Positions 35,844 through 46,800 of a stretch of DNA of 64,000 bases are shown here, piece after piece; the stretch's first letter is position 1; each line of letters opens with the position of its first letter. This DNA is from Whalleya microplaca (taxonomy: Eukaryota > Ascomycota > Sordariomycetes > Xylariales > Xylariaceae): contig MU385723.1 of assembly GCA_022497155.1 (NCBI GenBank), forward strand, positions 806,001-870,000, given 5' to 3'. The position numbers and the translations under genes were made by a program. The notes beneath the pieces are model-generated. The model searched no databases, had not been told where the DNA came from, and worked only from the letters and a program-made list of their open reading frames with translations.

Positions 35844-38015
35844 CTAAATGAGAGTGATTTGGTGCTGTTCGAGTATGTCGCCTTCATATGATGGAACCTT
35901 ACAGCGTCGGTACTTCTGTATCATGTATGATAGCACGCAGCTCACAAGTTCTTCCGAGCCACGCTCAGATTCTTTGGGTAAATATTTAGATGCTGCCCAC
36001 TCCTGATGGTGTGGCAAGGAAAAATTGACTTGTAGTAGCCCGATCCGCTGGTAGACACTACGACTGGGCGTCACAGCCGCTAGTAGCAGACAATAGAGCA
36101 AACCTGACTTTTCACTAGCTACTGGAAGAATGAAGCATTCCACTATCTCTGGACTCGGTACCTTTAAAAGGGTTAGCGCTATGGTTCTCTCCAATTTCTT
36201 AGAGTCTATGTGGGCTGTGAAATGTACGCCATCAAGCGTATCGGAAAAAGAGGTGTCGCATATCCAGCTAAAGGGGGCGATCCTATGTCGTTTATAATTT
36301 CCTACCCGTTGAGTCTCACATGAGGTGCAACCCCTATGGAATGCAGGAAAGACCCAGCCGATAAGTTGTATCCGTGAATCCCAAATTGCTCCATGCGGGT
36401 TAGCCCTGGTAACCGGTGCAGTATAAATGCTCACGACTTCCACAAGTTCTTTGTATATGCTAAAGAAACAATAGCGAACTCCGCCGTCCACTGATGCCCA
36501 TGACCAAGAAGGTGCGCGATAAGTTGATATGCGTTCAAGGTTATTTCTGGAGTACCAGCACAAGTTCTGGCAGAGGTTTGATTTCCACAGGCCAGCCACA
36601 TAGTCCGATCGAAAGACTGACTGATACGATTTTGCAATCCCTGAAATCGCGACTAACTTATCGTTCGGCATTGTGATATTGGAGGCGGAGTACACTTCAA
36701 TTATGGTATGCCAAAAGCCCAGGACGTTGTCTGGTGTCATCATTTCTGGGGAGGTCGGGAATTTCGGATCATAGCCTGATAAACTCAATCTAAACCCCCT
36801 TGGCTCTCCTAGTTGGATCGCTTCAGTGCTGTCCATGATCTCACAACTGAATTCTTCTGCGCATTCAAAATACACCAATCATCGACCGAAGCTAATGTTC
36901 CGAGTTGATAGGAGGCGCTCTTGCAATACCCAGCCCCTACGATTGAGCGGTTCGCGGTCAAGGTTCCAGAAGACCGCATCGGCATCATCACGAACGAACG
37001 CTAGTTCCCCAGACTTTGGTAGGTGGAATTCCTGTAAGCTTGCTTGCTGCGAAGACCGCTTGAAGAAGAAACCCTCTGACCGGTTGGCCGCGGATGTAGC
37101 AGAAAGGTTGCAGTATCCGTATTTATACACTGAGTCCATCATACGACTTTGTTGATCCCAGTCCTCGCGGGAGTCTTGAATGATACACTGATTGAAACAA
37201 TCAGATGTGAACGGATGGGAAATGGGATAATAAAACTGTGAGAAAATTTCTTACCAGTGAATCAATCCACATATATCGTATCTTTAACCTCAACGCAATG
37301 ATAGCAGCATCAATATATTTTTGAGGTATCTCCTGCCTGGGAATCTCAGTTTGGAAGTCGCTGAATCTTTCAGATGTGAGTTTCAAGGTGGTATCGGTTC
37401 CCCACCTGTGGCTCAACGTAATATACCGGCCCTGGGTGTTACTGTTGGTGAGAATGAGGCAGAACTGTAACTTTCCCTCTTCTTCTCGTATTTCTATTAA
37501 TCTGGACGGCAGGTCGTTGGGAATCTGCTGGTAACATTTGTGATTGCTCTCACAGTTCTCTAAGCGACTGGTAATGTATTCCCAGGCTTGTGGGAATCTG
37601 TGCTGTCTGCTAGAGCATTTATGCGATTAAGGATATGTCTTGGTCTATCGTGATGCTGAGAGTGGAACCCAAGGTCGCATACAATACCACGTTTACCCCC
37701 TATTTCGAAACGGGCACCTGAATACCAATACCTAGATAAGGACACACGCAGTCTTGTAAAACTTTTAAACTTGGATGAAGCCTGAGACCCCGCTACGTAA
37801 GTCATATTGGAAGGTTGTCCTTGAAGTGAGCAGGGTAATGATTCGAGCTGTTGTTGCAAATGCGTGAATATTCTAATACACCACCAACATCCAGCCCGGC
37901 AACCGCCCACCAGTTCTTCTGCGTTACGATGAAGGATAACCTCAGCATCTTCTCGTAGTTGAGTCCAAATCTGACAACGGGCGCAGGCCATGGTTGAGGT
38001 AATTGTATCTTCCAA
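35844..38015 (-). pseudogene. HET-domain gene, disrupted
   Basis: On the minus strand the frame starts at 38015 (MEDTITSTMACARCQIW) with the cysteine-rich N-terminus common in HET proteins (CRAGCWWCIRIF). The HET core is recognisable: RYITLSHRWGTDTTLKL, KYIDAAIIALRLKIRYMWID, SLCIIQDSREDWDQQS across a canonical intron (37254-37188), YGYCNLSATSAANRSEG, RRGWVLQERLLSTRNISFGR and YRAPSWSWASVDGG. Two lesions break it: a one-base frame change near 37592-37594 (upstream and downstream frames differ by +1) and an in-frame TGA at 36881-36879, after which the family sequence resumes at once (LVYFECAEEFSCEI). HET domains trigger incompatibility cell death in fungi. The first lesion could be hidden by an intron, but the TGA cannot be spliced out in any obvious way. 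Confidence 0.82.
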
Positions 38016-38407
38016 GATTGTTGGTGGGTGATATCATGTATACACTCTTTGAATGAATTGTCAGAAAATGTTGAAAAAGGTGTCCTCCTGACTTATAAAT
38101 GAGACGATATAAGCATAGCCACAATTTCGGGGTTGTTATGTACATGTAATATTAGGCTTCCACGCTGTAAGGCAGCCATCCGCTATAGGGGTCACGACTC
38201 TCAAATGCAGGACTTTGTTGTAAAGTTATAACTCGGAACCTAAACAGCTAGTTGACTGACTACGAGACATTAAAAGTCTAGCTACTAGCCGTAATAAAAG
38301 AAGTTCTAGCAAGGTTTATTGGGCGTATAGTAAATAGGTGGTTACTCTAGACATTAGCATTCCCTAATTCATCTTTGAGATGACCACCCACGGCCTACTT
38401 GTATTAC
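38016..38407. other. Short gap between two pseudogenes
   Basis: A 392-base AT-rich gap. No gene is recognised. Confidence 0.35.
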
Positions 38408-38930
38408 TTAGCTCCGGCCCTCATCCCCAGCTAACATCGCCGGATTCCCGACCTCCACAATCTCACCTTTATCCATAGCAACGACCTTATCAAAGTCCAT
38501 AATCATATCCAGGTGGCGACTAAAAGCTCCGGCGGCGTAGTTTATAAACCCCGCGCAAGTTATCTCCTGCATGACCGAGCTCCATCCCATGATCGACACT
38601 CGAGCTCACCTCATCCAGGAGCAGGATGCCGCTCTCGGGCGCACCACCGCCTCACCCGGGATTTCCGCGCGGAGATGCGCCGCCGCAACAGCGCGCGCCC
38701 CAGCGACATGAGCTGCCGCTGCCCGGCACTGAGCATTCCCGCACTCATGCCAGCGTCCGAACCGCCGCGCTCCTAGAGAAACTGCCACAGCTGCACGGTC
38801 TTGGAGCGGCGCTCTGCACTTCTCGGGCGTCGAGACCCCGAACAAAGGGATCCAGGGTCCTCAACAGCTCCGTTTTTGTCAAAGCAGTTCTGAAGCGGAG
38901 CCGGAAGCCCCGTGCCAAAACGGAGCGTAA
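38408..38930 (-). pseudogene. Remnant of an ABC-transporter ATPase domain (ABCC-like C-terminal NBD)
   Basis: Reading from high to low coordinates, the expected order of an ABC ATPase domain appears in changing frames. First comes TLDPF, then in the next frame FGVSTPEKCRA, then VQLWQFL followed by an in-frame TAG at 38775-38773. In that same frame is the signature LSAGQRQLMSLGRALLRRR. After another shift comes Walker B with D-loop GILLLDEVSSSVD, and after a further shift the H-loop region RHLDMIMDFDKVVAMDKGE with IVEVGNP to a stop at 38408. At least three frameshifts and one stop occur in about 500 bases, and no transmembrane part or Walker A is present. The piece is GC-rich like coding DNA, unlike its surroundings. 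It is a truncated multidrug-resistance-type transporter relic. Confidence 0.85.
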
Positions 38931-39314
38931 GTGCTTGAGATCGGAAGGTGGACCGGGTTAGTAAAATTGGAAGAGGTAAGTAAATCGGATAGGTTAGGTA
39001 ACAAACACCCCCGTACCGCATAATCGAGTTTGCTTCTCTACAGCATTAGCAGCTTATTACGGTAGCTATTGCCTGATACTACTGAGAGAACCTGACCTGC
39101 TCGCACTATTATCATCACCATATGAGAATTTCCCTGTCCGGCGAAACCGGCGGTGAAATTAATTATAAGTGAAATGGAATTTATGTACTGAAGAAGTTAG
39201 ATATTAGTAGGGCGCTACTAGAAATGGATGTCCTCCATTTCCGTATGTTGCTTCATGTCTCCCTAGTCTTCATGTATCAGAAGAGACCCCTCTATATTCA
39301 AAGATATGTATCGC
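38931..39314. other. Gap between ABC relic and NACHT gene
   Basis: A 384-base gap, AT-richer than the relic. No gene is recognised. Confidence 0.35.
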
Positions 39315-42300
39315 TTAATGTTTCAACCCTGCGATCTTTCTCAGCCGTTGGATTAACGACACTTTCGGTTTCTTCTTTGTTGCTTCTGTAACTGTTGACT
39401 GACTTCTCGTCTCCGTTGTCTTGGTCCATACCCTGGCTGAATAATACGAGATATCGTCGTGGATGTGTGAGGTCAGAATCTCTTCCACGTCACATAAGTA
39501 CTGCAGAGTCGTGGTAGCCATGGTTCTCTTGCGGAAGCGCACGAAGTCTAGCGTTATCTCTATATCGCGATGCGAGACGTAAGGCAGCAGGAATCTCACG
39601 AGACCCAGCCTGCTGGGGATGTAGTCCCACCCGCCAGATATGCTATACCGGAGAAGATCATCGGGGACGCCCCCCACGACCGCGTTCACTAAGAGGGGCA
39701 CCGCTTGTCCCTCTGTTCGTGCAAGCTTCGGCTCCTGGGAAACCTTGGATTCTATGTAGCTGACAACAGGCACCTGCGCTATGAGCCCTAGGAAGCTGAT
39801 ATGGGACCAAGCAGTCCAGTCAACCGCACCGTTGGGCTGCAGCTTTGGGGCGTCGTATAACTGCATACTGCTCCCTGGAGCGAACTTCTGAGGGTTTGAC
39901 TGGAAAGTCTTCATTTTCGAGAGTAAATGGATATCATTGGATAAAATTGATCTTCCTCGTTGGTCCTTAATGTCGTAAAGCCTCGCCACTTGGTCATGGA
40001 GCGTATCGAGGATGCGCACGATCGATGCATTGGTGGACGGGCGACTTTCTAGCGTAGCTGCAATGTGAAGCAGCTTTATCAAGTGACGCCAGAAGATCTC
40101 GGGTTGGAACCCTTGGATCAAAGAATTGTCAACTCCTATTCTTAGGATTTCTCCTTTTAAAAGCACGAGTGTGACGTCGAAGTCGGGCTCTAACAGAGAA
40201 AAGACACTATCCCAGTTCTCATGCACCCACTACGACAATGTATGTTAGTGACTGTTCTATGTCTGGAAGTCAAAATAATCCGGAAAAAGATGAAAGGATC
40301 CTACTCCAAGTACATTGCATTCAGACGACATCAGACCGTTAGAATAATTAGAATCCACTTACATCACTTGCAGTTCGGTGCATGTAGTCAACCCGGCCGT
40401 TAGGTAAGTCGTTCCATTCGTATGTGTCTAACAGTCCTCTGGTTCGACTATTTAATCTTCGACTTAGAGATGAAGCGGCGCTGCACAAGAAGTCTTTGTT
40501 CCTCTCTTTTATATCCGCATCTAGTGACGGTTCTTCCTCTCCCATCCAGATGGCCACCGAAGACGGAGTAAGGCTGTGCTTCGCATAAGCTTCTACAAGG
40601 GAGAAGTACTGAGCCGCCTCCCCGTAATAACGCGAGTTGGTGCGTTTCCATATGACTTGGTAGAGGTCAGACAGGTCCTCCGGTAAAGCATTGAGTGTTG
40701 TCTGGAGGTCCGACAATTTGTCGCCCTCTTGCAAGCTCAGAAGGAGGTCTCGCACGACTACCGAGACCCAAAGGAAAACCCCCTGTGCTTTGATGACGAG
40801 GACCTCAAGTAGCTCCTTAGCCTCATCAGGCTGGAGTAAGCTTCGCTCCTTGAATCCTTGGCTCTTCTGGAAGAGGCCATCAACGTAAAGTCGGATGTCA
40901 TTCTGCGTTAAAAGTTCGAGCTGGAGCATTGGGTTCTGACTGAACACATCACGGAACACGTTCCAAGGTCGGCTACTAACACATATTTTGACGTTAGGAT
41001 GAGCGTTTGCTTCCCGCACAAGTTCGATTAACTGTAAATGATCGTCTTCGAACTCGTCGAGTCCATCGATGAAAAGGCCGAATTTGAATGATGTGCCATT
41101 GCCCGATAACTGCCTCCCTGCTTGGGACAGCATGGCTTGGAGTCCAGCTTCAAGCTCGACCATTGTCCAGTCTGGTAAGGTCACTTTGTCGTTGTGAAGC
41201 TGCAGCATAGCCCAGCGGCCTGGGAAAACTACTGGGACGAGGAGACTCGGGTATCGTTCTAGGCACTGACCAAGCAGCGTACGTAGAAGTCCCTGCCGTG
41301 ATTTTTGAAAGCTGTTCCCCGCATTCCATGAGAAGTAGGTGGCTAATATGAGGTTGGATGGACTCGCCCACTCCCGCAGAGAGGCCCATAGCCTCTCGTC
41401 CCTAGTTAGGAATTTGAACAATGTAGATTTACCAGCACCCGGCTTCCCGGTCATCCAATAGCTGCTACATATTAGTCCCCGACTTGAAGATCTGGCGTCT
41501 TTATTTCCAAGACAGTAACAAGCTCCAGGGGCGAAAGTTAGTCGCCAATTAGGAAAATTATACAACTTACTGCAAAGAAAGTTAGTAATCATAAATAACC
41601 AGAAAGCGTATAAAGATATTGAACTTTAGAGATGGCTCAGGGTAAAAGGTTAGAGGTTCACATACCACATGATCTGATTCACTAGTGAGCCACTTGGAAA
41701 AGTCTGACCATAGCGGTTCGCCGTTATCTCCACAACGAGGTTCTCCAAACACCCACTCATAAGTATCGGCATGAGCCTTCGGAATGGACTCTTGTCTGCT
41801 ATTGATCCTCTCAAAGCTAAGACTCTCTATGATTGCTTCAGCGAGGTCCTTGTTGTGCCTTATGGCTTTCCTGTTACTGATATTGCGGTAAGTAGCGCTG
41901 GGTGTCCCAGTACTTGAGGGCGGGGCGTGTGGTGTTGGCTCTCCGGGCTGAGACTGATCCTTTGGTGATCGTCCTTGGGATAATTCCTTCATATCATCAC
42001 CGAGCTTGCGTGTTGTCTCATCAATTGTACCGAGTTGCGCTATCAACTTCGCTTGCTTTTCCGCAAGCTCAAGCATAGAGATGCCATTTCTCTCTGCTTG
42101 GCACCTGAAGTAAGGGATAGGTAAGTAAAACTTGGCAGCTCTGTATATATACCAAACGGCCATGCTCACCAGGACATTGCCAGCATCGCCGTCATAATTT
42201 GCTGCCGAGTCTGGTCGATGCGGTCCTTCAATTTCTGGATCTTCTCTGCCGACAGGATACCCTTCAGCGCCACGAACAGGCTATTTGCTGCCAGCTCCAG

Positions 42301-42648
42301 CTTGGTGGTACCGCGTGCGCGGAGCTTGGCCAATAGTTGCTGCAGTTCCTCATTGATATTACTAGCTTCACGGCAGAATTGAAACAAGAGATCTTGAGTT
42401 TTGGCTCTGTAATTCCTAGTGATATGCTTGTTTCGTTCGCTATATATCAACTCGTGGTCATTCAGCTTGAATATGGCATCTTCAGTCAGGCTTGTGAAGT
42501 CCTCTGAGATTTTCGAGAGCTCAAGGTTGTTGTGACTTTGCCCTAGAGAAGATGCATATGCCTCTCTGGTATCGGTGAGGACTCTGGACCCAAAGTCGAG
42601 GAACTGGATTGCCGCCGCCGCGACGGATAGGATGCTGAGGGGGTCCAT
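39315..42648 (-). CDS. NACHT/STAND NTPase with fungal N-terminal domain (NLR-like)
   Basis: Exons 42648-42170, 42104-41666, about 41461-40363 and 40229-39315, around 975 aa. The N-terminus MDPLSILSVAAAAIQFLDFG is the hallmark of the fungal N-terminal domain of STAND proteins, followed by helices. The NTPase has Walker A YWMTGKPGAGKSTLF, then ATYFSWNAG and LLRTLLGQCLERYPSLL. Walker B is LFIDGLDEFEDDH, and KICVSSRPWNVF is a sensor-type strand. A helical C-terminal region follows, with no ankyrin, WD40 or TPR repeats visible. Introns 1 and 3 are canonical and in phase. The second junction, just before Walker A, is one base out of phase for every donor/acceptor pair I tried, so the gene may be broken or use an unusual site. 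NACHT-STAND proteins act in fungal nonself recognition; the ligand is unknown. Confidence 0.8.
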
Positions 42649-43455
42649 TATTACAATAGGTGATCAACCTGTTGAAAGCCTCACAGGAGGCTATAGCCTT
42701 TTGGTGGGAGGTTTTCCACGAGCAAGGAGAGCAACTGGAGAGCGGGATAGTGGGTCAACTGCCATATATCAAAATGTCACGATTCAAAGAACACGGCTAC
42801 AAGATAGACGAAGTTAGAGATATGTAGTCAGACCGGGAGATTCTGGGCTCTCAAGTTCAGAAGGCTGCAAAGATCGGCATCGCCCTGTGCTTAATACTGT
42901 AATCATGCGTGCGGGGAGATGTGAAAAGCGATATCTGGGCGAATGGCAAGGCATTATGGAGCATATCTATATCTACTAACCTTACTATGTTCAGCTGACC
43001 TGCAGGATGCTACGCAACATACTTATGCCCAACTGAGGCTGATTTATCCTTGCAGCCAAGCCTAGGCTAGGAAGAGGAATAGCAGGAATCACGCAAAAAT
43101 ATATCACGCAACTAGGCATTTGAAGCCCATCATTGCGCAATGAATTAGAAAAGAAGAATGGGGAAGGAAAATCGACTTGGGTCGTAGATATGTGCTAGAT
43201 TGAATTCGAGTAATTAGACCATAGAAAAATGGCATTCTTCCAAAAACTCCCTCTTGATGGACGCGGGGCTATGATGTAGTTAGGTGTAGGTGTCCAATCT
43301 TGACTACTAATGTTGGTATCCATGCGATGCATATTCATTCCTTCACTATTAGATGCCGAGCGAGATTGAGACAGAATTGTTTAGCCCTGGTGGCAGATTG
43401 GGTCCTGGTGTTTTCTTGTCTCATATTTTCCAGGATATTGTGTTTGAGATGCCGC
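42649..43455. other. Intergenic region, no gene
   Basis: An 807-base region between the promoter side of the NACHT gene and the 3' end of the hydroxyisourate hydrolase gene. Nothing is recognised. Confidence 0.4.
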
Positions 43456-43848
43456 TTAGCTTCCTCTGTAAGTCGTATATTGATACGGCGACAGCAGCAA
43501 AGGCACGTGATAGTGCTGGTCCTTCATCACGGTGAAGGTAACCAAGACCTCGGGGAATAACGTTTTGCCTTCGCCAAAGTAGCTTCCCGAGTCGAATCGA
43601 AGCGTCCATGTCGATTTGTCCTCGACCTCGCTCAGCACGTCGTCCAGGCTATATGTCGGCACATCCCCCGAAGAGTGGATATTGGAGTACGGCAGCCACG
43701 CCTTGACGCGTCCGTCGTCATCGGTCAGGGACTCGAAGGTCTTGAGGGGAGCATGGCCGCCCTCTAGCTTCACGCGGATGCCCTTGGCCGGCTTTCCCAC
43801 CGAGGTGTCGAGCACGTGGCACGTAATGGGGTCTTTGTCGTTTGCCAT
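43456..43848 (-). CDS. 5-hydroxyisourate hydrolase (transthyretin-like)
   Basis: An intronless 130-aa gene. The start MANDKDPITCHVLDTSVGKP carries the conserved substrate His (CHVLD). DDDGRVKAWLP supplies the conserved Arg, LFPEVLVTFTV the F-P-E-V strand, and the protein ends in the family signature YRGS. The enzyme hydrolyses 5-hydroxyisourate, the product of urate oxidase, in the purine-degradation route to allantoin. In fungi it is often peroxisomal, but no classical C-terminal targeting signal is possible here because YRGS is required. The frame is open further upstream, yet the chosen ATG gives the standard family length. Confidence 0.93.
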   Translation of the reverse strand: MANDKDPITCHVLDTSVGKPAKGIRVKLEGGHAPLKTFESLTDDDGRVKAWLPYSNIHSSGDVPTYSLDDVLSEVEDKSTWTLRFDSGSYFGEGKTLFPEVLVTFTVMKDQHYHVPLLLSPYQYTTYRGS

Positions 43849-46800
43849 CGGGGCGTGGGCTGTGGGCTGTGCTTCGTGATTCAGAGAATTCAGGGGATTC
43901 AGAATAGAATCCGAGAGCTCAAGAATGTGCAGAAGGAGAGATCTGAGCTGAGCTGTGTTTTCGGAAAGCCTGGGGTTCCGCCAGGCAGAGGGACAGCTTG
44001 GGTAGCAAGCAGAATAAGTAGACCGCCCGGAAAGGCTCTGGGTGGAATGGACCCTGAATTCCAACGTAGGACAAACGAGGCGGAGCTGTCTGACGGCCAG
44101 CAGCTTTTGAATGATTGTGTAGGACAAGATAGATGCACACCACAAAGGGCAGTGGACCACAACCGTTGAATGTGTATGTATTGTATGTATTGTATGAATG
44201 GCAAAGCGAAAACTTGAAAGGGACCTGAGAAATAAGAGTGTAGCAGCTGAGATTCCTCGGAGGCTGCCGTTTGGCGAGGTTCATTCAGGTGAACCCCGCC
44301 TACCCACCTGCCAGCCAGCCAGCCTGCCAGCCCAGACTGCCCAGCCAGCCTGCCAGGCTGCAACCAAGGCGGTCAGTCTCCACTGAAGCTCTAGACTCCA
44401 GTGAGGGGGAGCTACTGTCGATCACTGGGGGTTCAGGATCTTTAAATAGAAACAGACTGTTACCTTGTACAAGCCTGCCAAGGTTCGACTCAAAAGCAAC
44501 ATCTTCAAGTAGGTACATACATAAAATACATAGGTACCTTACCGAGTGAGGCCCCAGATATAATCGTAATCCACTACTGTAATGATCCTTTCTAAGTTGA
44601 ACGATTGAAGACATAACTCTTATTCAACTATAAACGACCAGTCAGTTATAATAATTTGGGGTAGTTATAAATGATTATAGTTTCTAGAGTGTAGACTATT
44701 GTACGTATGACTCTTTACTTCCATTAGAAAGTTACCTTAATACATACATCACTCGTACGAACTTCCCCTACCTAATCTACATAGCAGATCTACACTACAT
44801 AGTACGCAATACATGTACACTACATACATGTTTTTAGCCCGAGACTTCGTTCAATGCAGCTTTGTCCCCCCACTGAAGAACCCTAACCACTTATAGATCT
44901 TGCCTCAATCGTCGACCCCTATTAGAACATCTAGGTCTACGTATGGCACCCATTCTTGTATTCTCCTGCATAGCAAGAGCGCGCTAATCTTGTCCTGTTG
45001 TACATTGTAATGATCTTGTTCGCTAAAGGTCTCAACGTTGTGACATCACAGCCTTCACTAATCCTTAAAGAAACTGGCGGTGGGAATCATATGCCGATGA
45101 TTGATTGGACAGAACAGCACCTGGTGGTAACTAATAATAGCCTGGCAAGATTATCACGCAATGTATTGCATAGAAATAGACCTATCTTCAGATCTTTCGG
45201 GGCCGATATACCTATGTTGCCCCTTCTCCTATCTTGTGAAAGCGAGATCTAGACAAGACAAAGCCCCCACGTTTTGGTAAAACGGGTAGCCGAGCTCCAT
45301 TCATGACACTGGTGTATCTAGACTGTTTTTATCTTTTCTTATACACTGTTAGGCTTGAGAAGTATTCGATGGTAAACTGCTGCTACCTGCGTGGGCTTCA
45401 ATTGTACAGCCACCGAGGCTATCTGGAGTTCTGCATCTGACCTGCATAGAATGCAACCTAGCTCGAACTATTGGACTAGTCGCCAGTACGATTCTAGTCT
45501 ACCAGGCACAAATCAAAATTATTGTCTTAATCCGACCATAGAGTCCACTTAACTCGTCCTCCTTTATCAACCTGGTGCTTTATCAACTCATCGAGCTATC
45601 TTAAATACACTCGATGGTACCCAAGATATCGCGACACTCCCAACCCTTAACCATCTTTACAAGTTAGTCCCGGCTACTCTAATACCCCTCGGGAACTTGT
45701 CAGACGTACACGCCATGCCATTGGCAAGACATCGTGGCTATGTCGAGGGCATAGTCGTAACGGCCGCACATGCCGCAACACGGAAGTAGTGGTTATGGCT
45801 CTAGCTCAGCGTACCGCCCAACCCTGATCTCGACAATTAGCCGTCGTGAATTTGGACCCGTGACCTCAACGATCTTCAGGTACTCTATGCAGTTCACATC
45901 CCGGACATGGGGCCCAATGCCGTCTCTGATATCAAAACTATTAGGTACGTAAACTGTAAGGAATCTCTCAACACTTCCCACGGGAAGTCTTGCAAGTGCA
46001 CCGCATCCAGCGTCTTGCTATGCCACAAGCCAGCAGAAACCTGTACCCACCAGGGTCTGGCTACGAATCCAGTTCTTCGTCCGACGACGCCCTTTCCTCG
46101 CTGGGTATTACATTCCTCGGATAAGTACTTCTTCTGCTTACGGTAGGACGTCTTGGGTTGCCCATTCGAAGGAAGCGAGATCTGTCCCTACCGCTATCTA
46201 CGATGGTGCATCGTAATCTGTGACCGATTCTCTAGGGCAATGCTCTGGACTGCCAGAAATGGTGGTATAGAACGATCCAAGCATGTACCTCACCTCCCCC
46301 TGAGTCTTCATCTTGTTATCATCAACTATCTAGGCCTAAGGAAATTTTGCATTCGTACACCTTTGACGCGTTAATTCATAGCAGGCATGATGTGATACCA
46401 GCAAGCGTAATATCCAGACCGGGTCGTTCTCTATCACGCGTGTTCTGGTCTGCCTTAGTTGTCTTTGCTGGGCCCTCGATGGGTGGTCCATCTGTCCCGG
46501 ATCGGGATAAATGGATGATATCGTGCCTGGGGGCTCCTCTCTGGGTTTCTGAAGTGTCCCATGAGCTTTACTGTATGGTTGAGAGCCACAAGTGCAGGAC
46601 AACACGCCCTGATGATATATGTTGAAGGCATTGTCAGCTTAGAGTCTCTTATATGAGTGTGTCTTACAGTCAGTCCATATTCGACACCGGATCACACACA
46701 AGTAATTTGTAGTTTATAATCTCTTCTCATAGGAATCATGGGGCCCCTATCTCTATACGCTGCTTACGTATATAGTATAGTACGTAACAGCTGGCCCTGA

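Noticed and set aside
44483..44500. B-box-like GGTTCGACTC
   Set aside because: Flanks do not form a T stem and no A box or terminator is present at a suitable distance.
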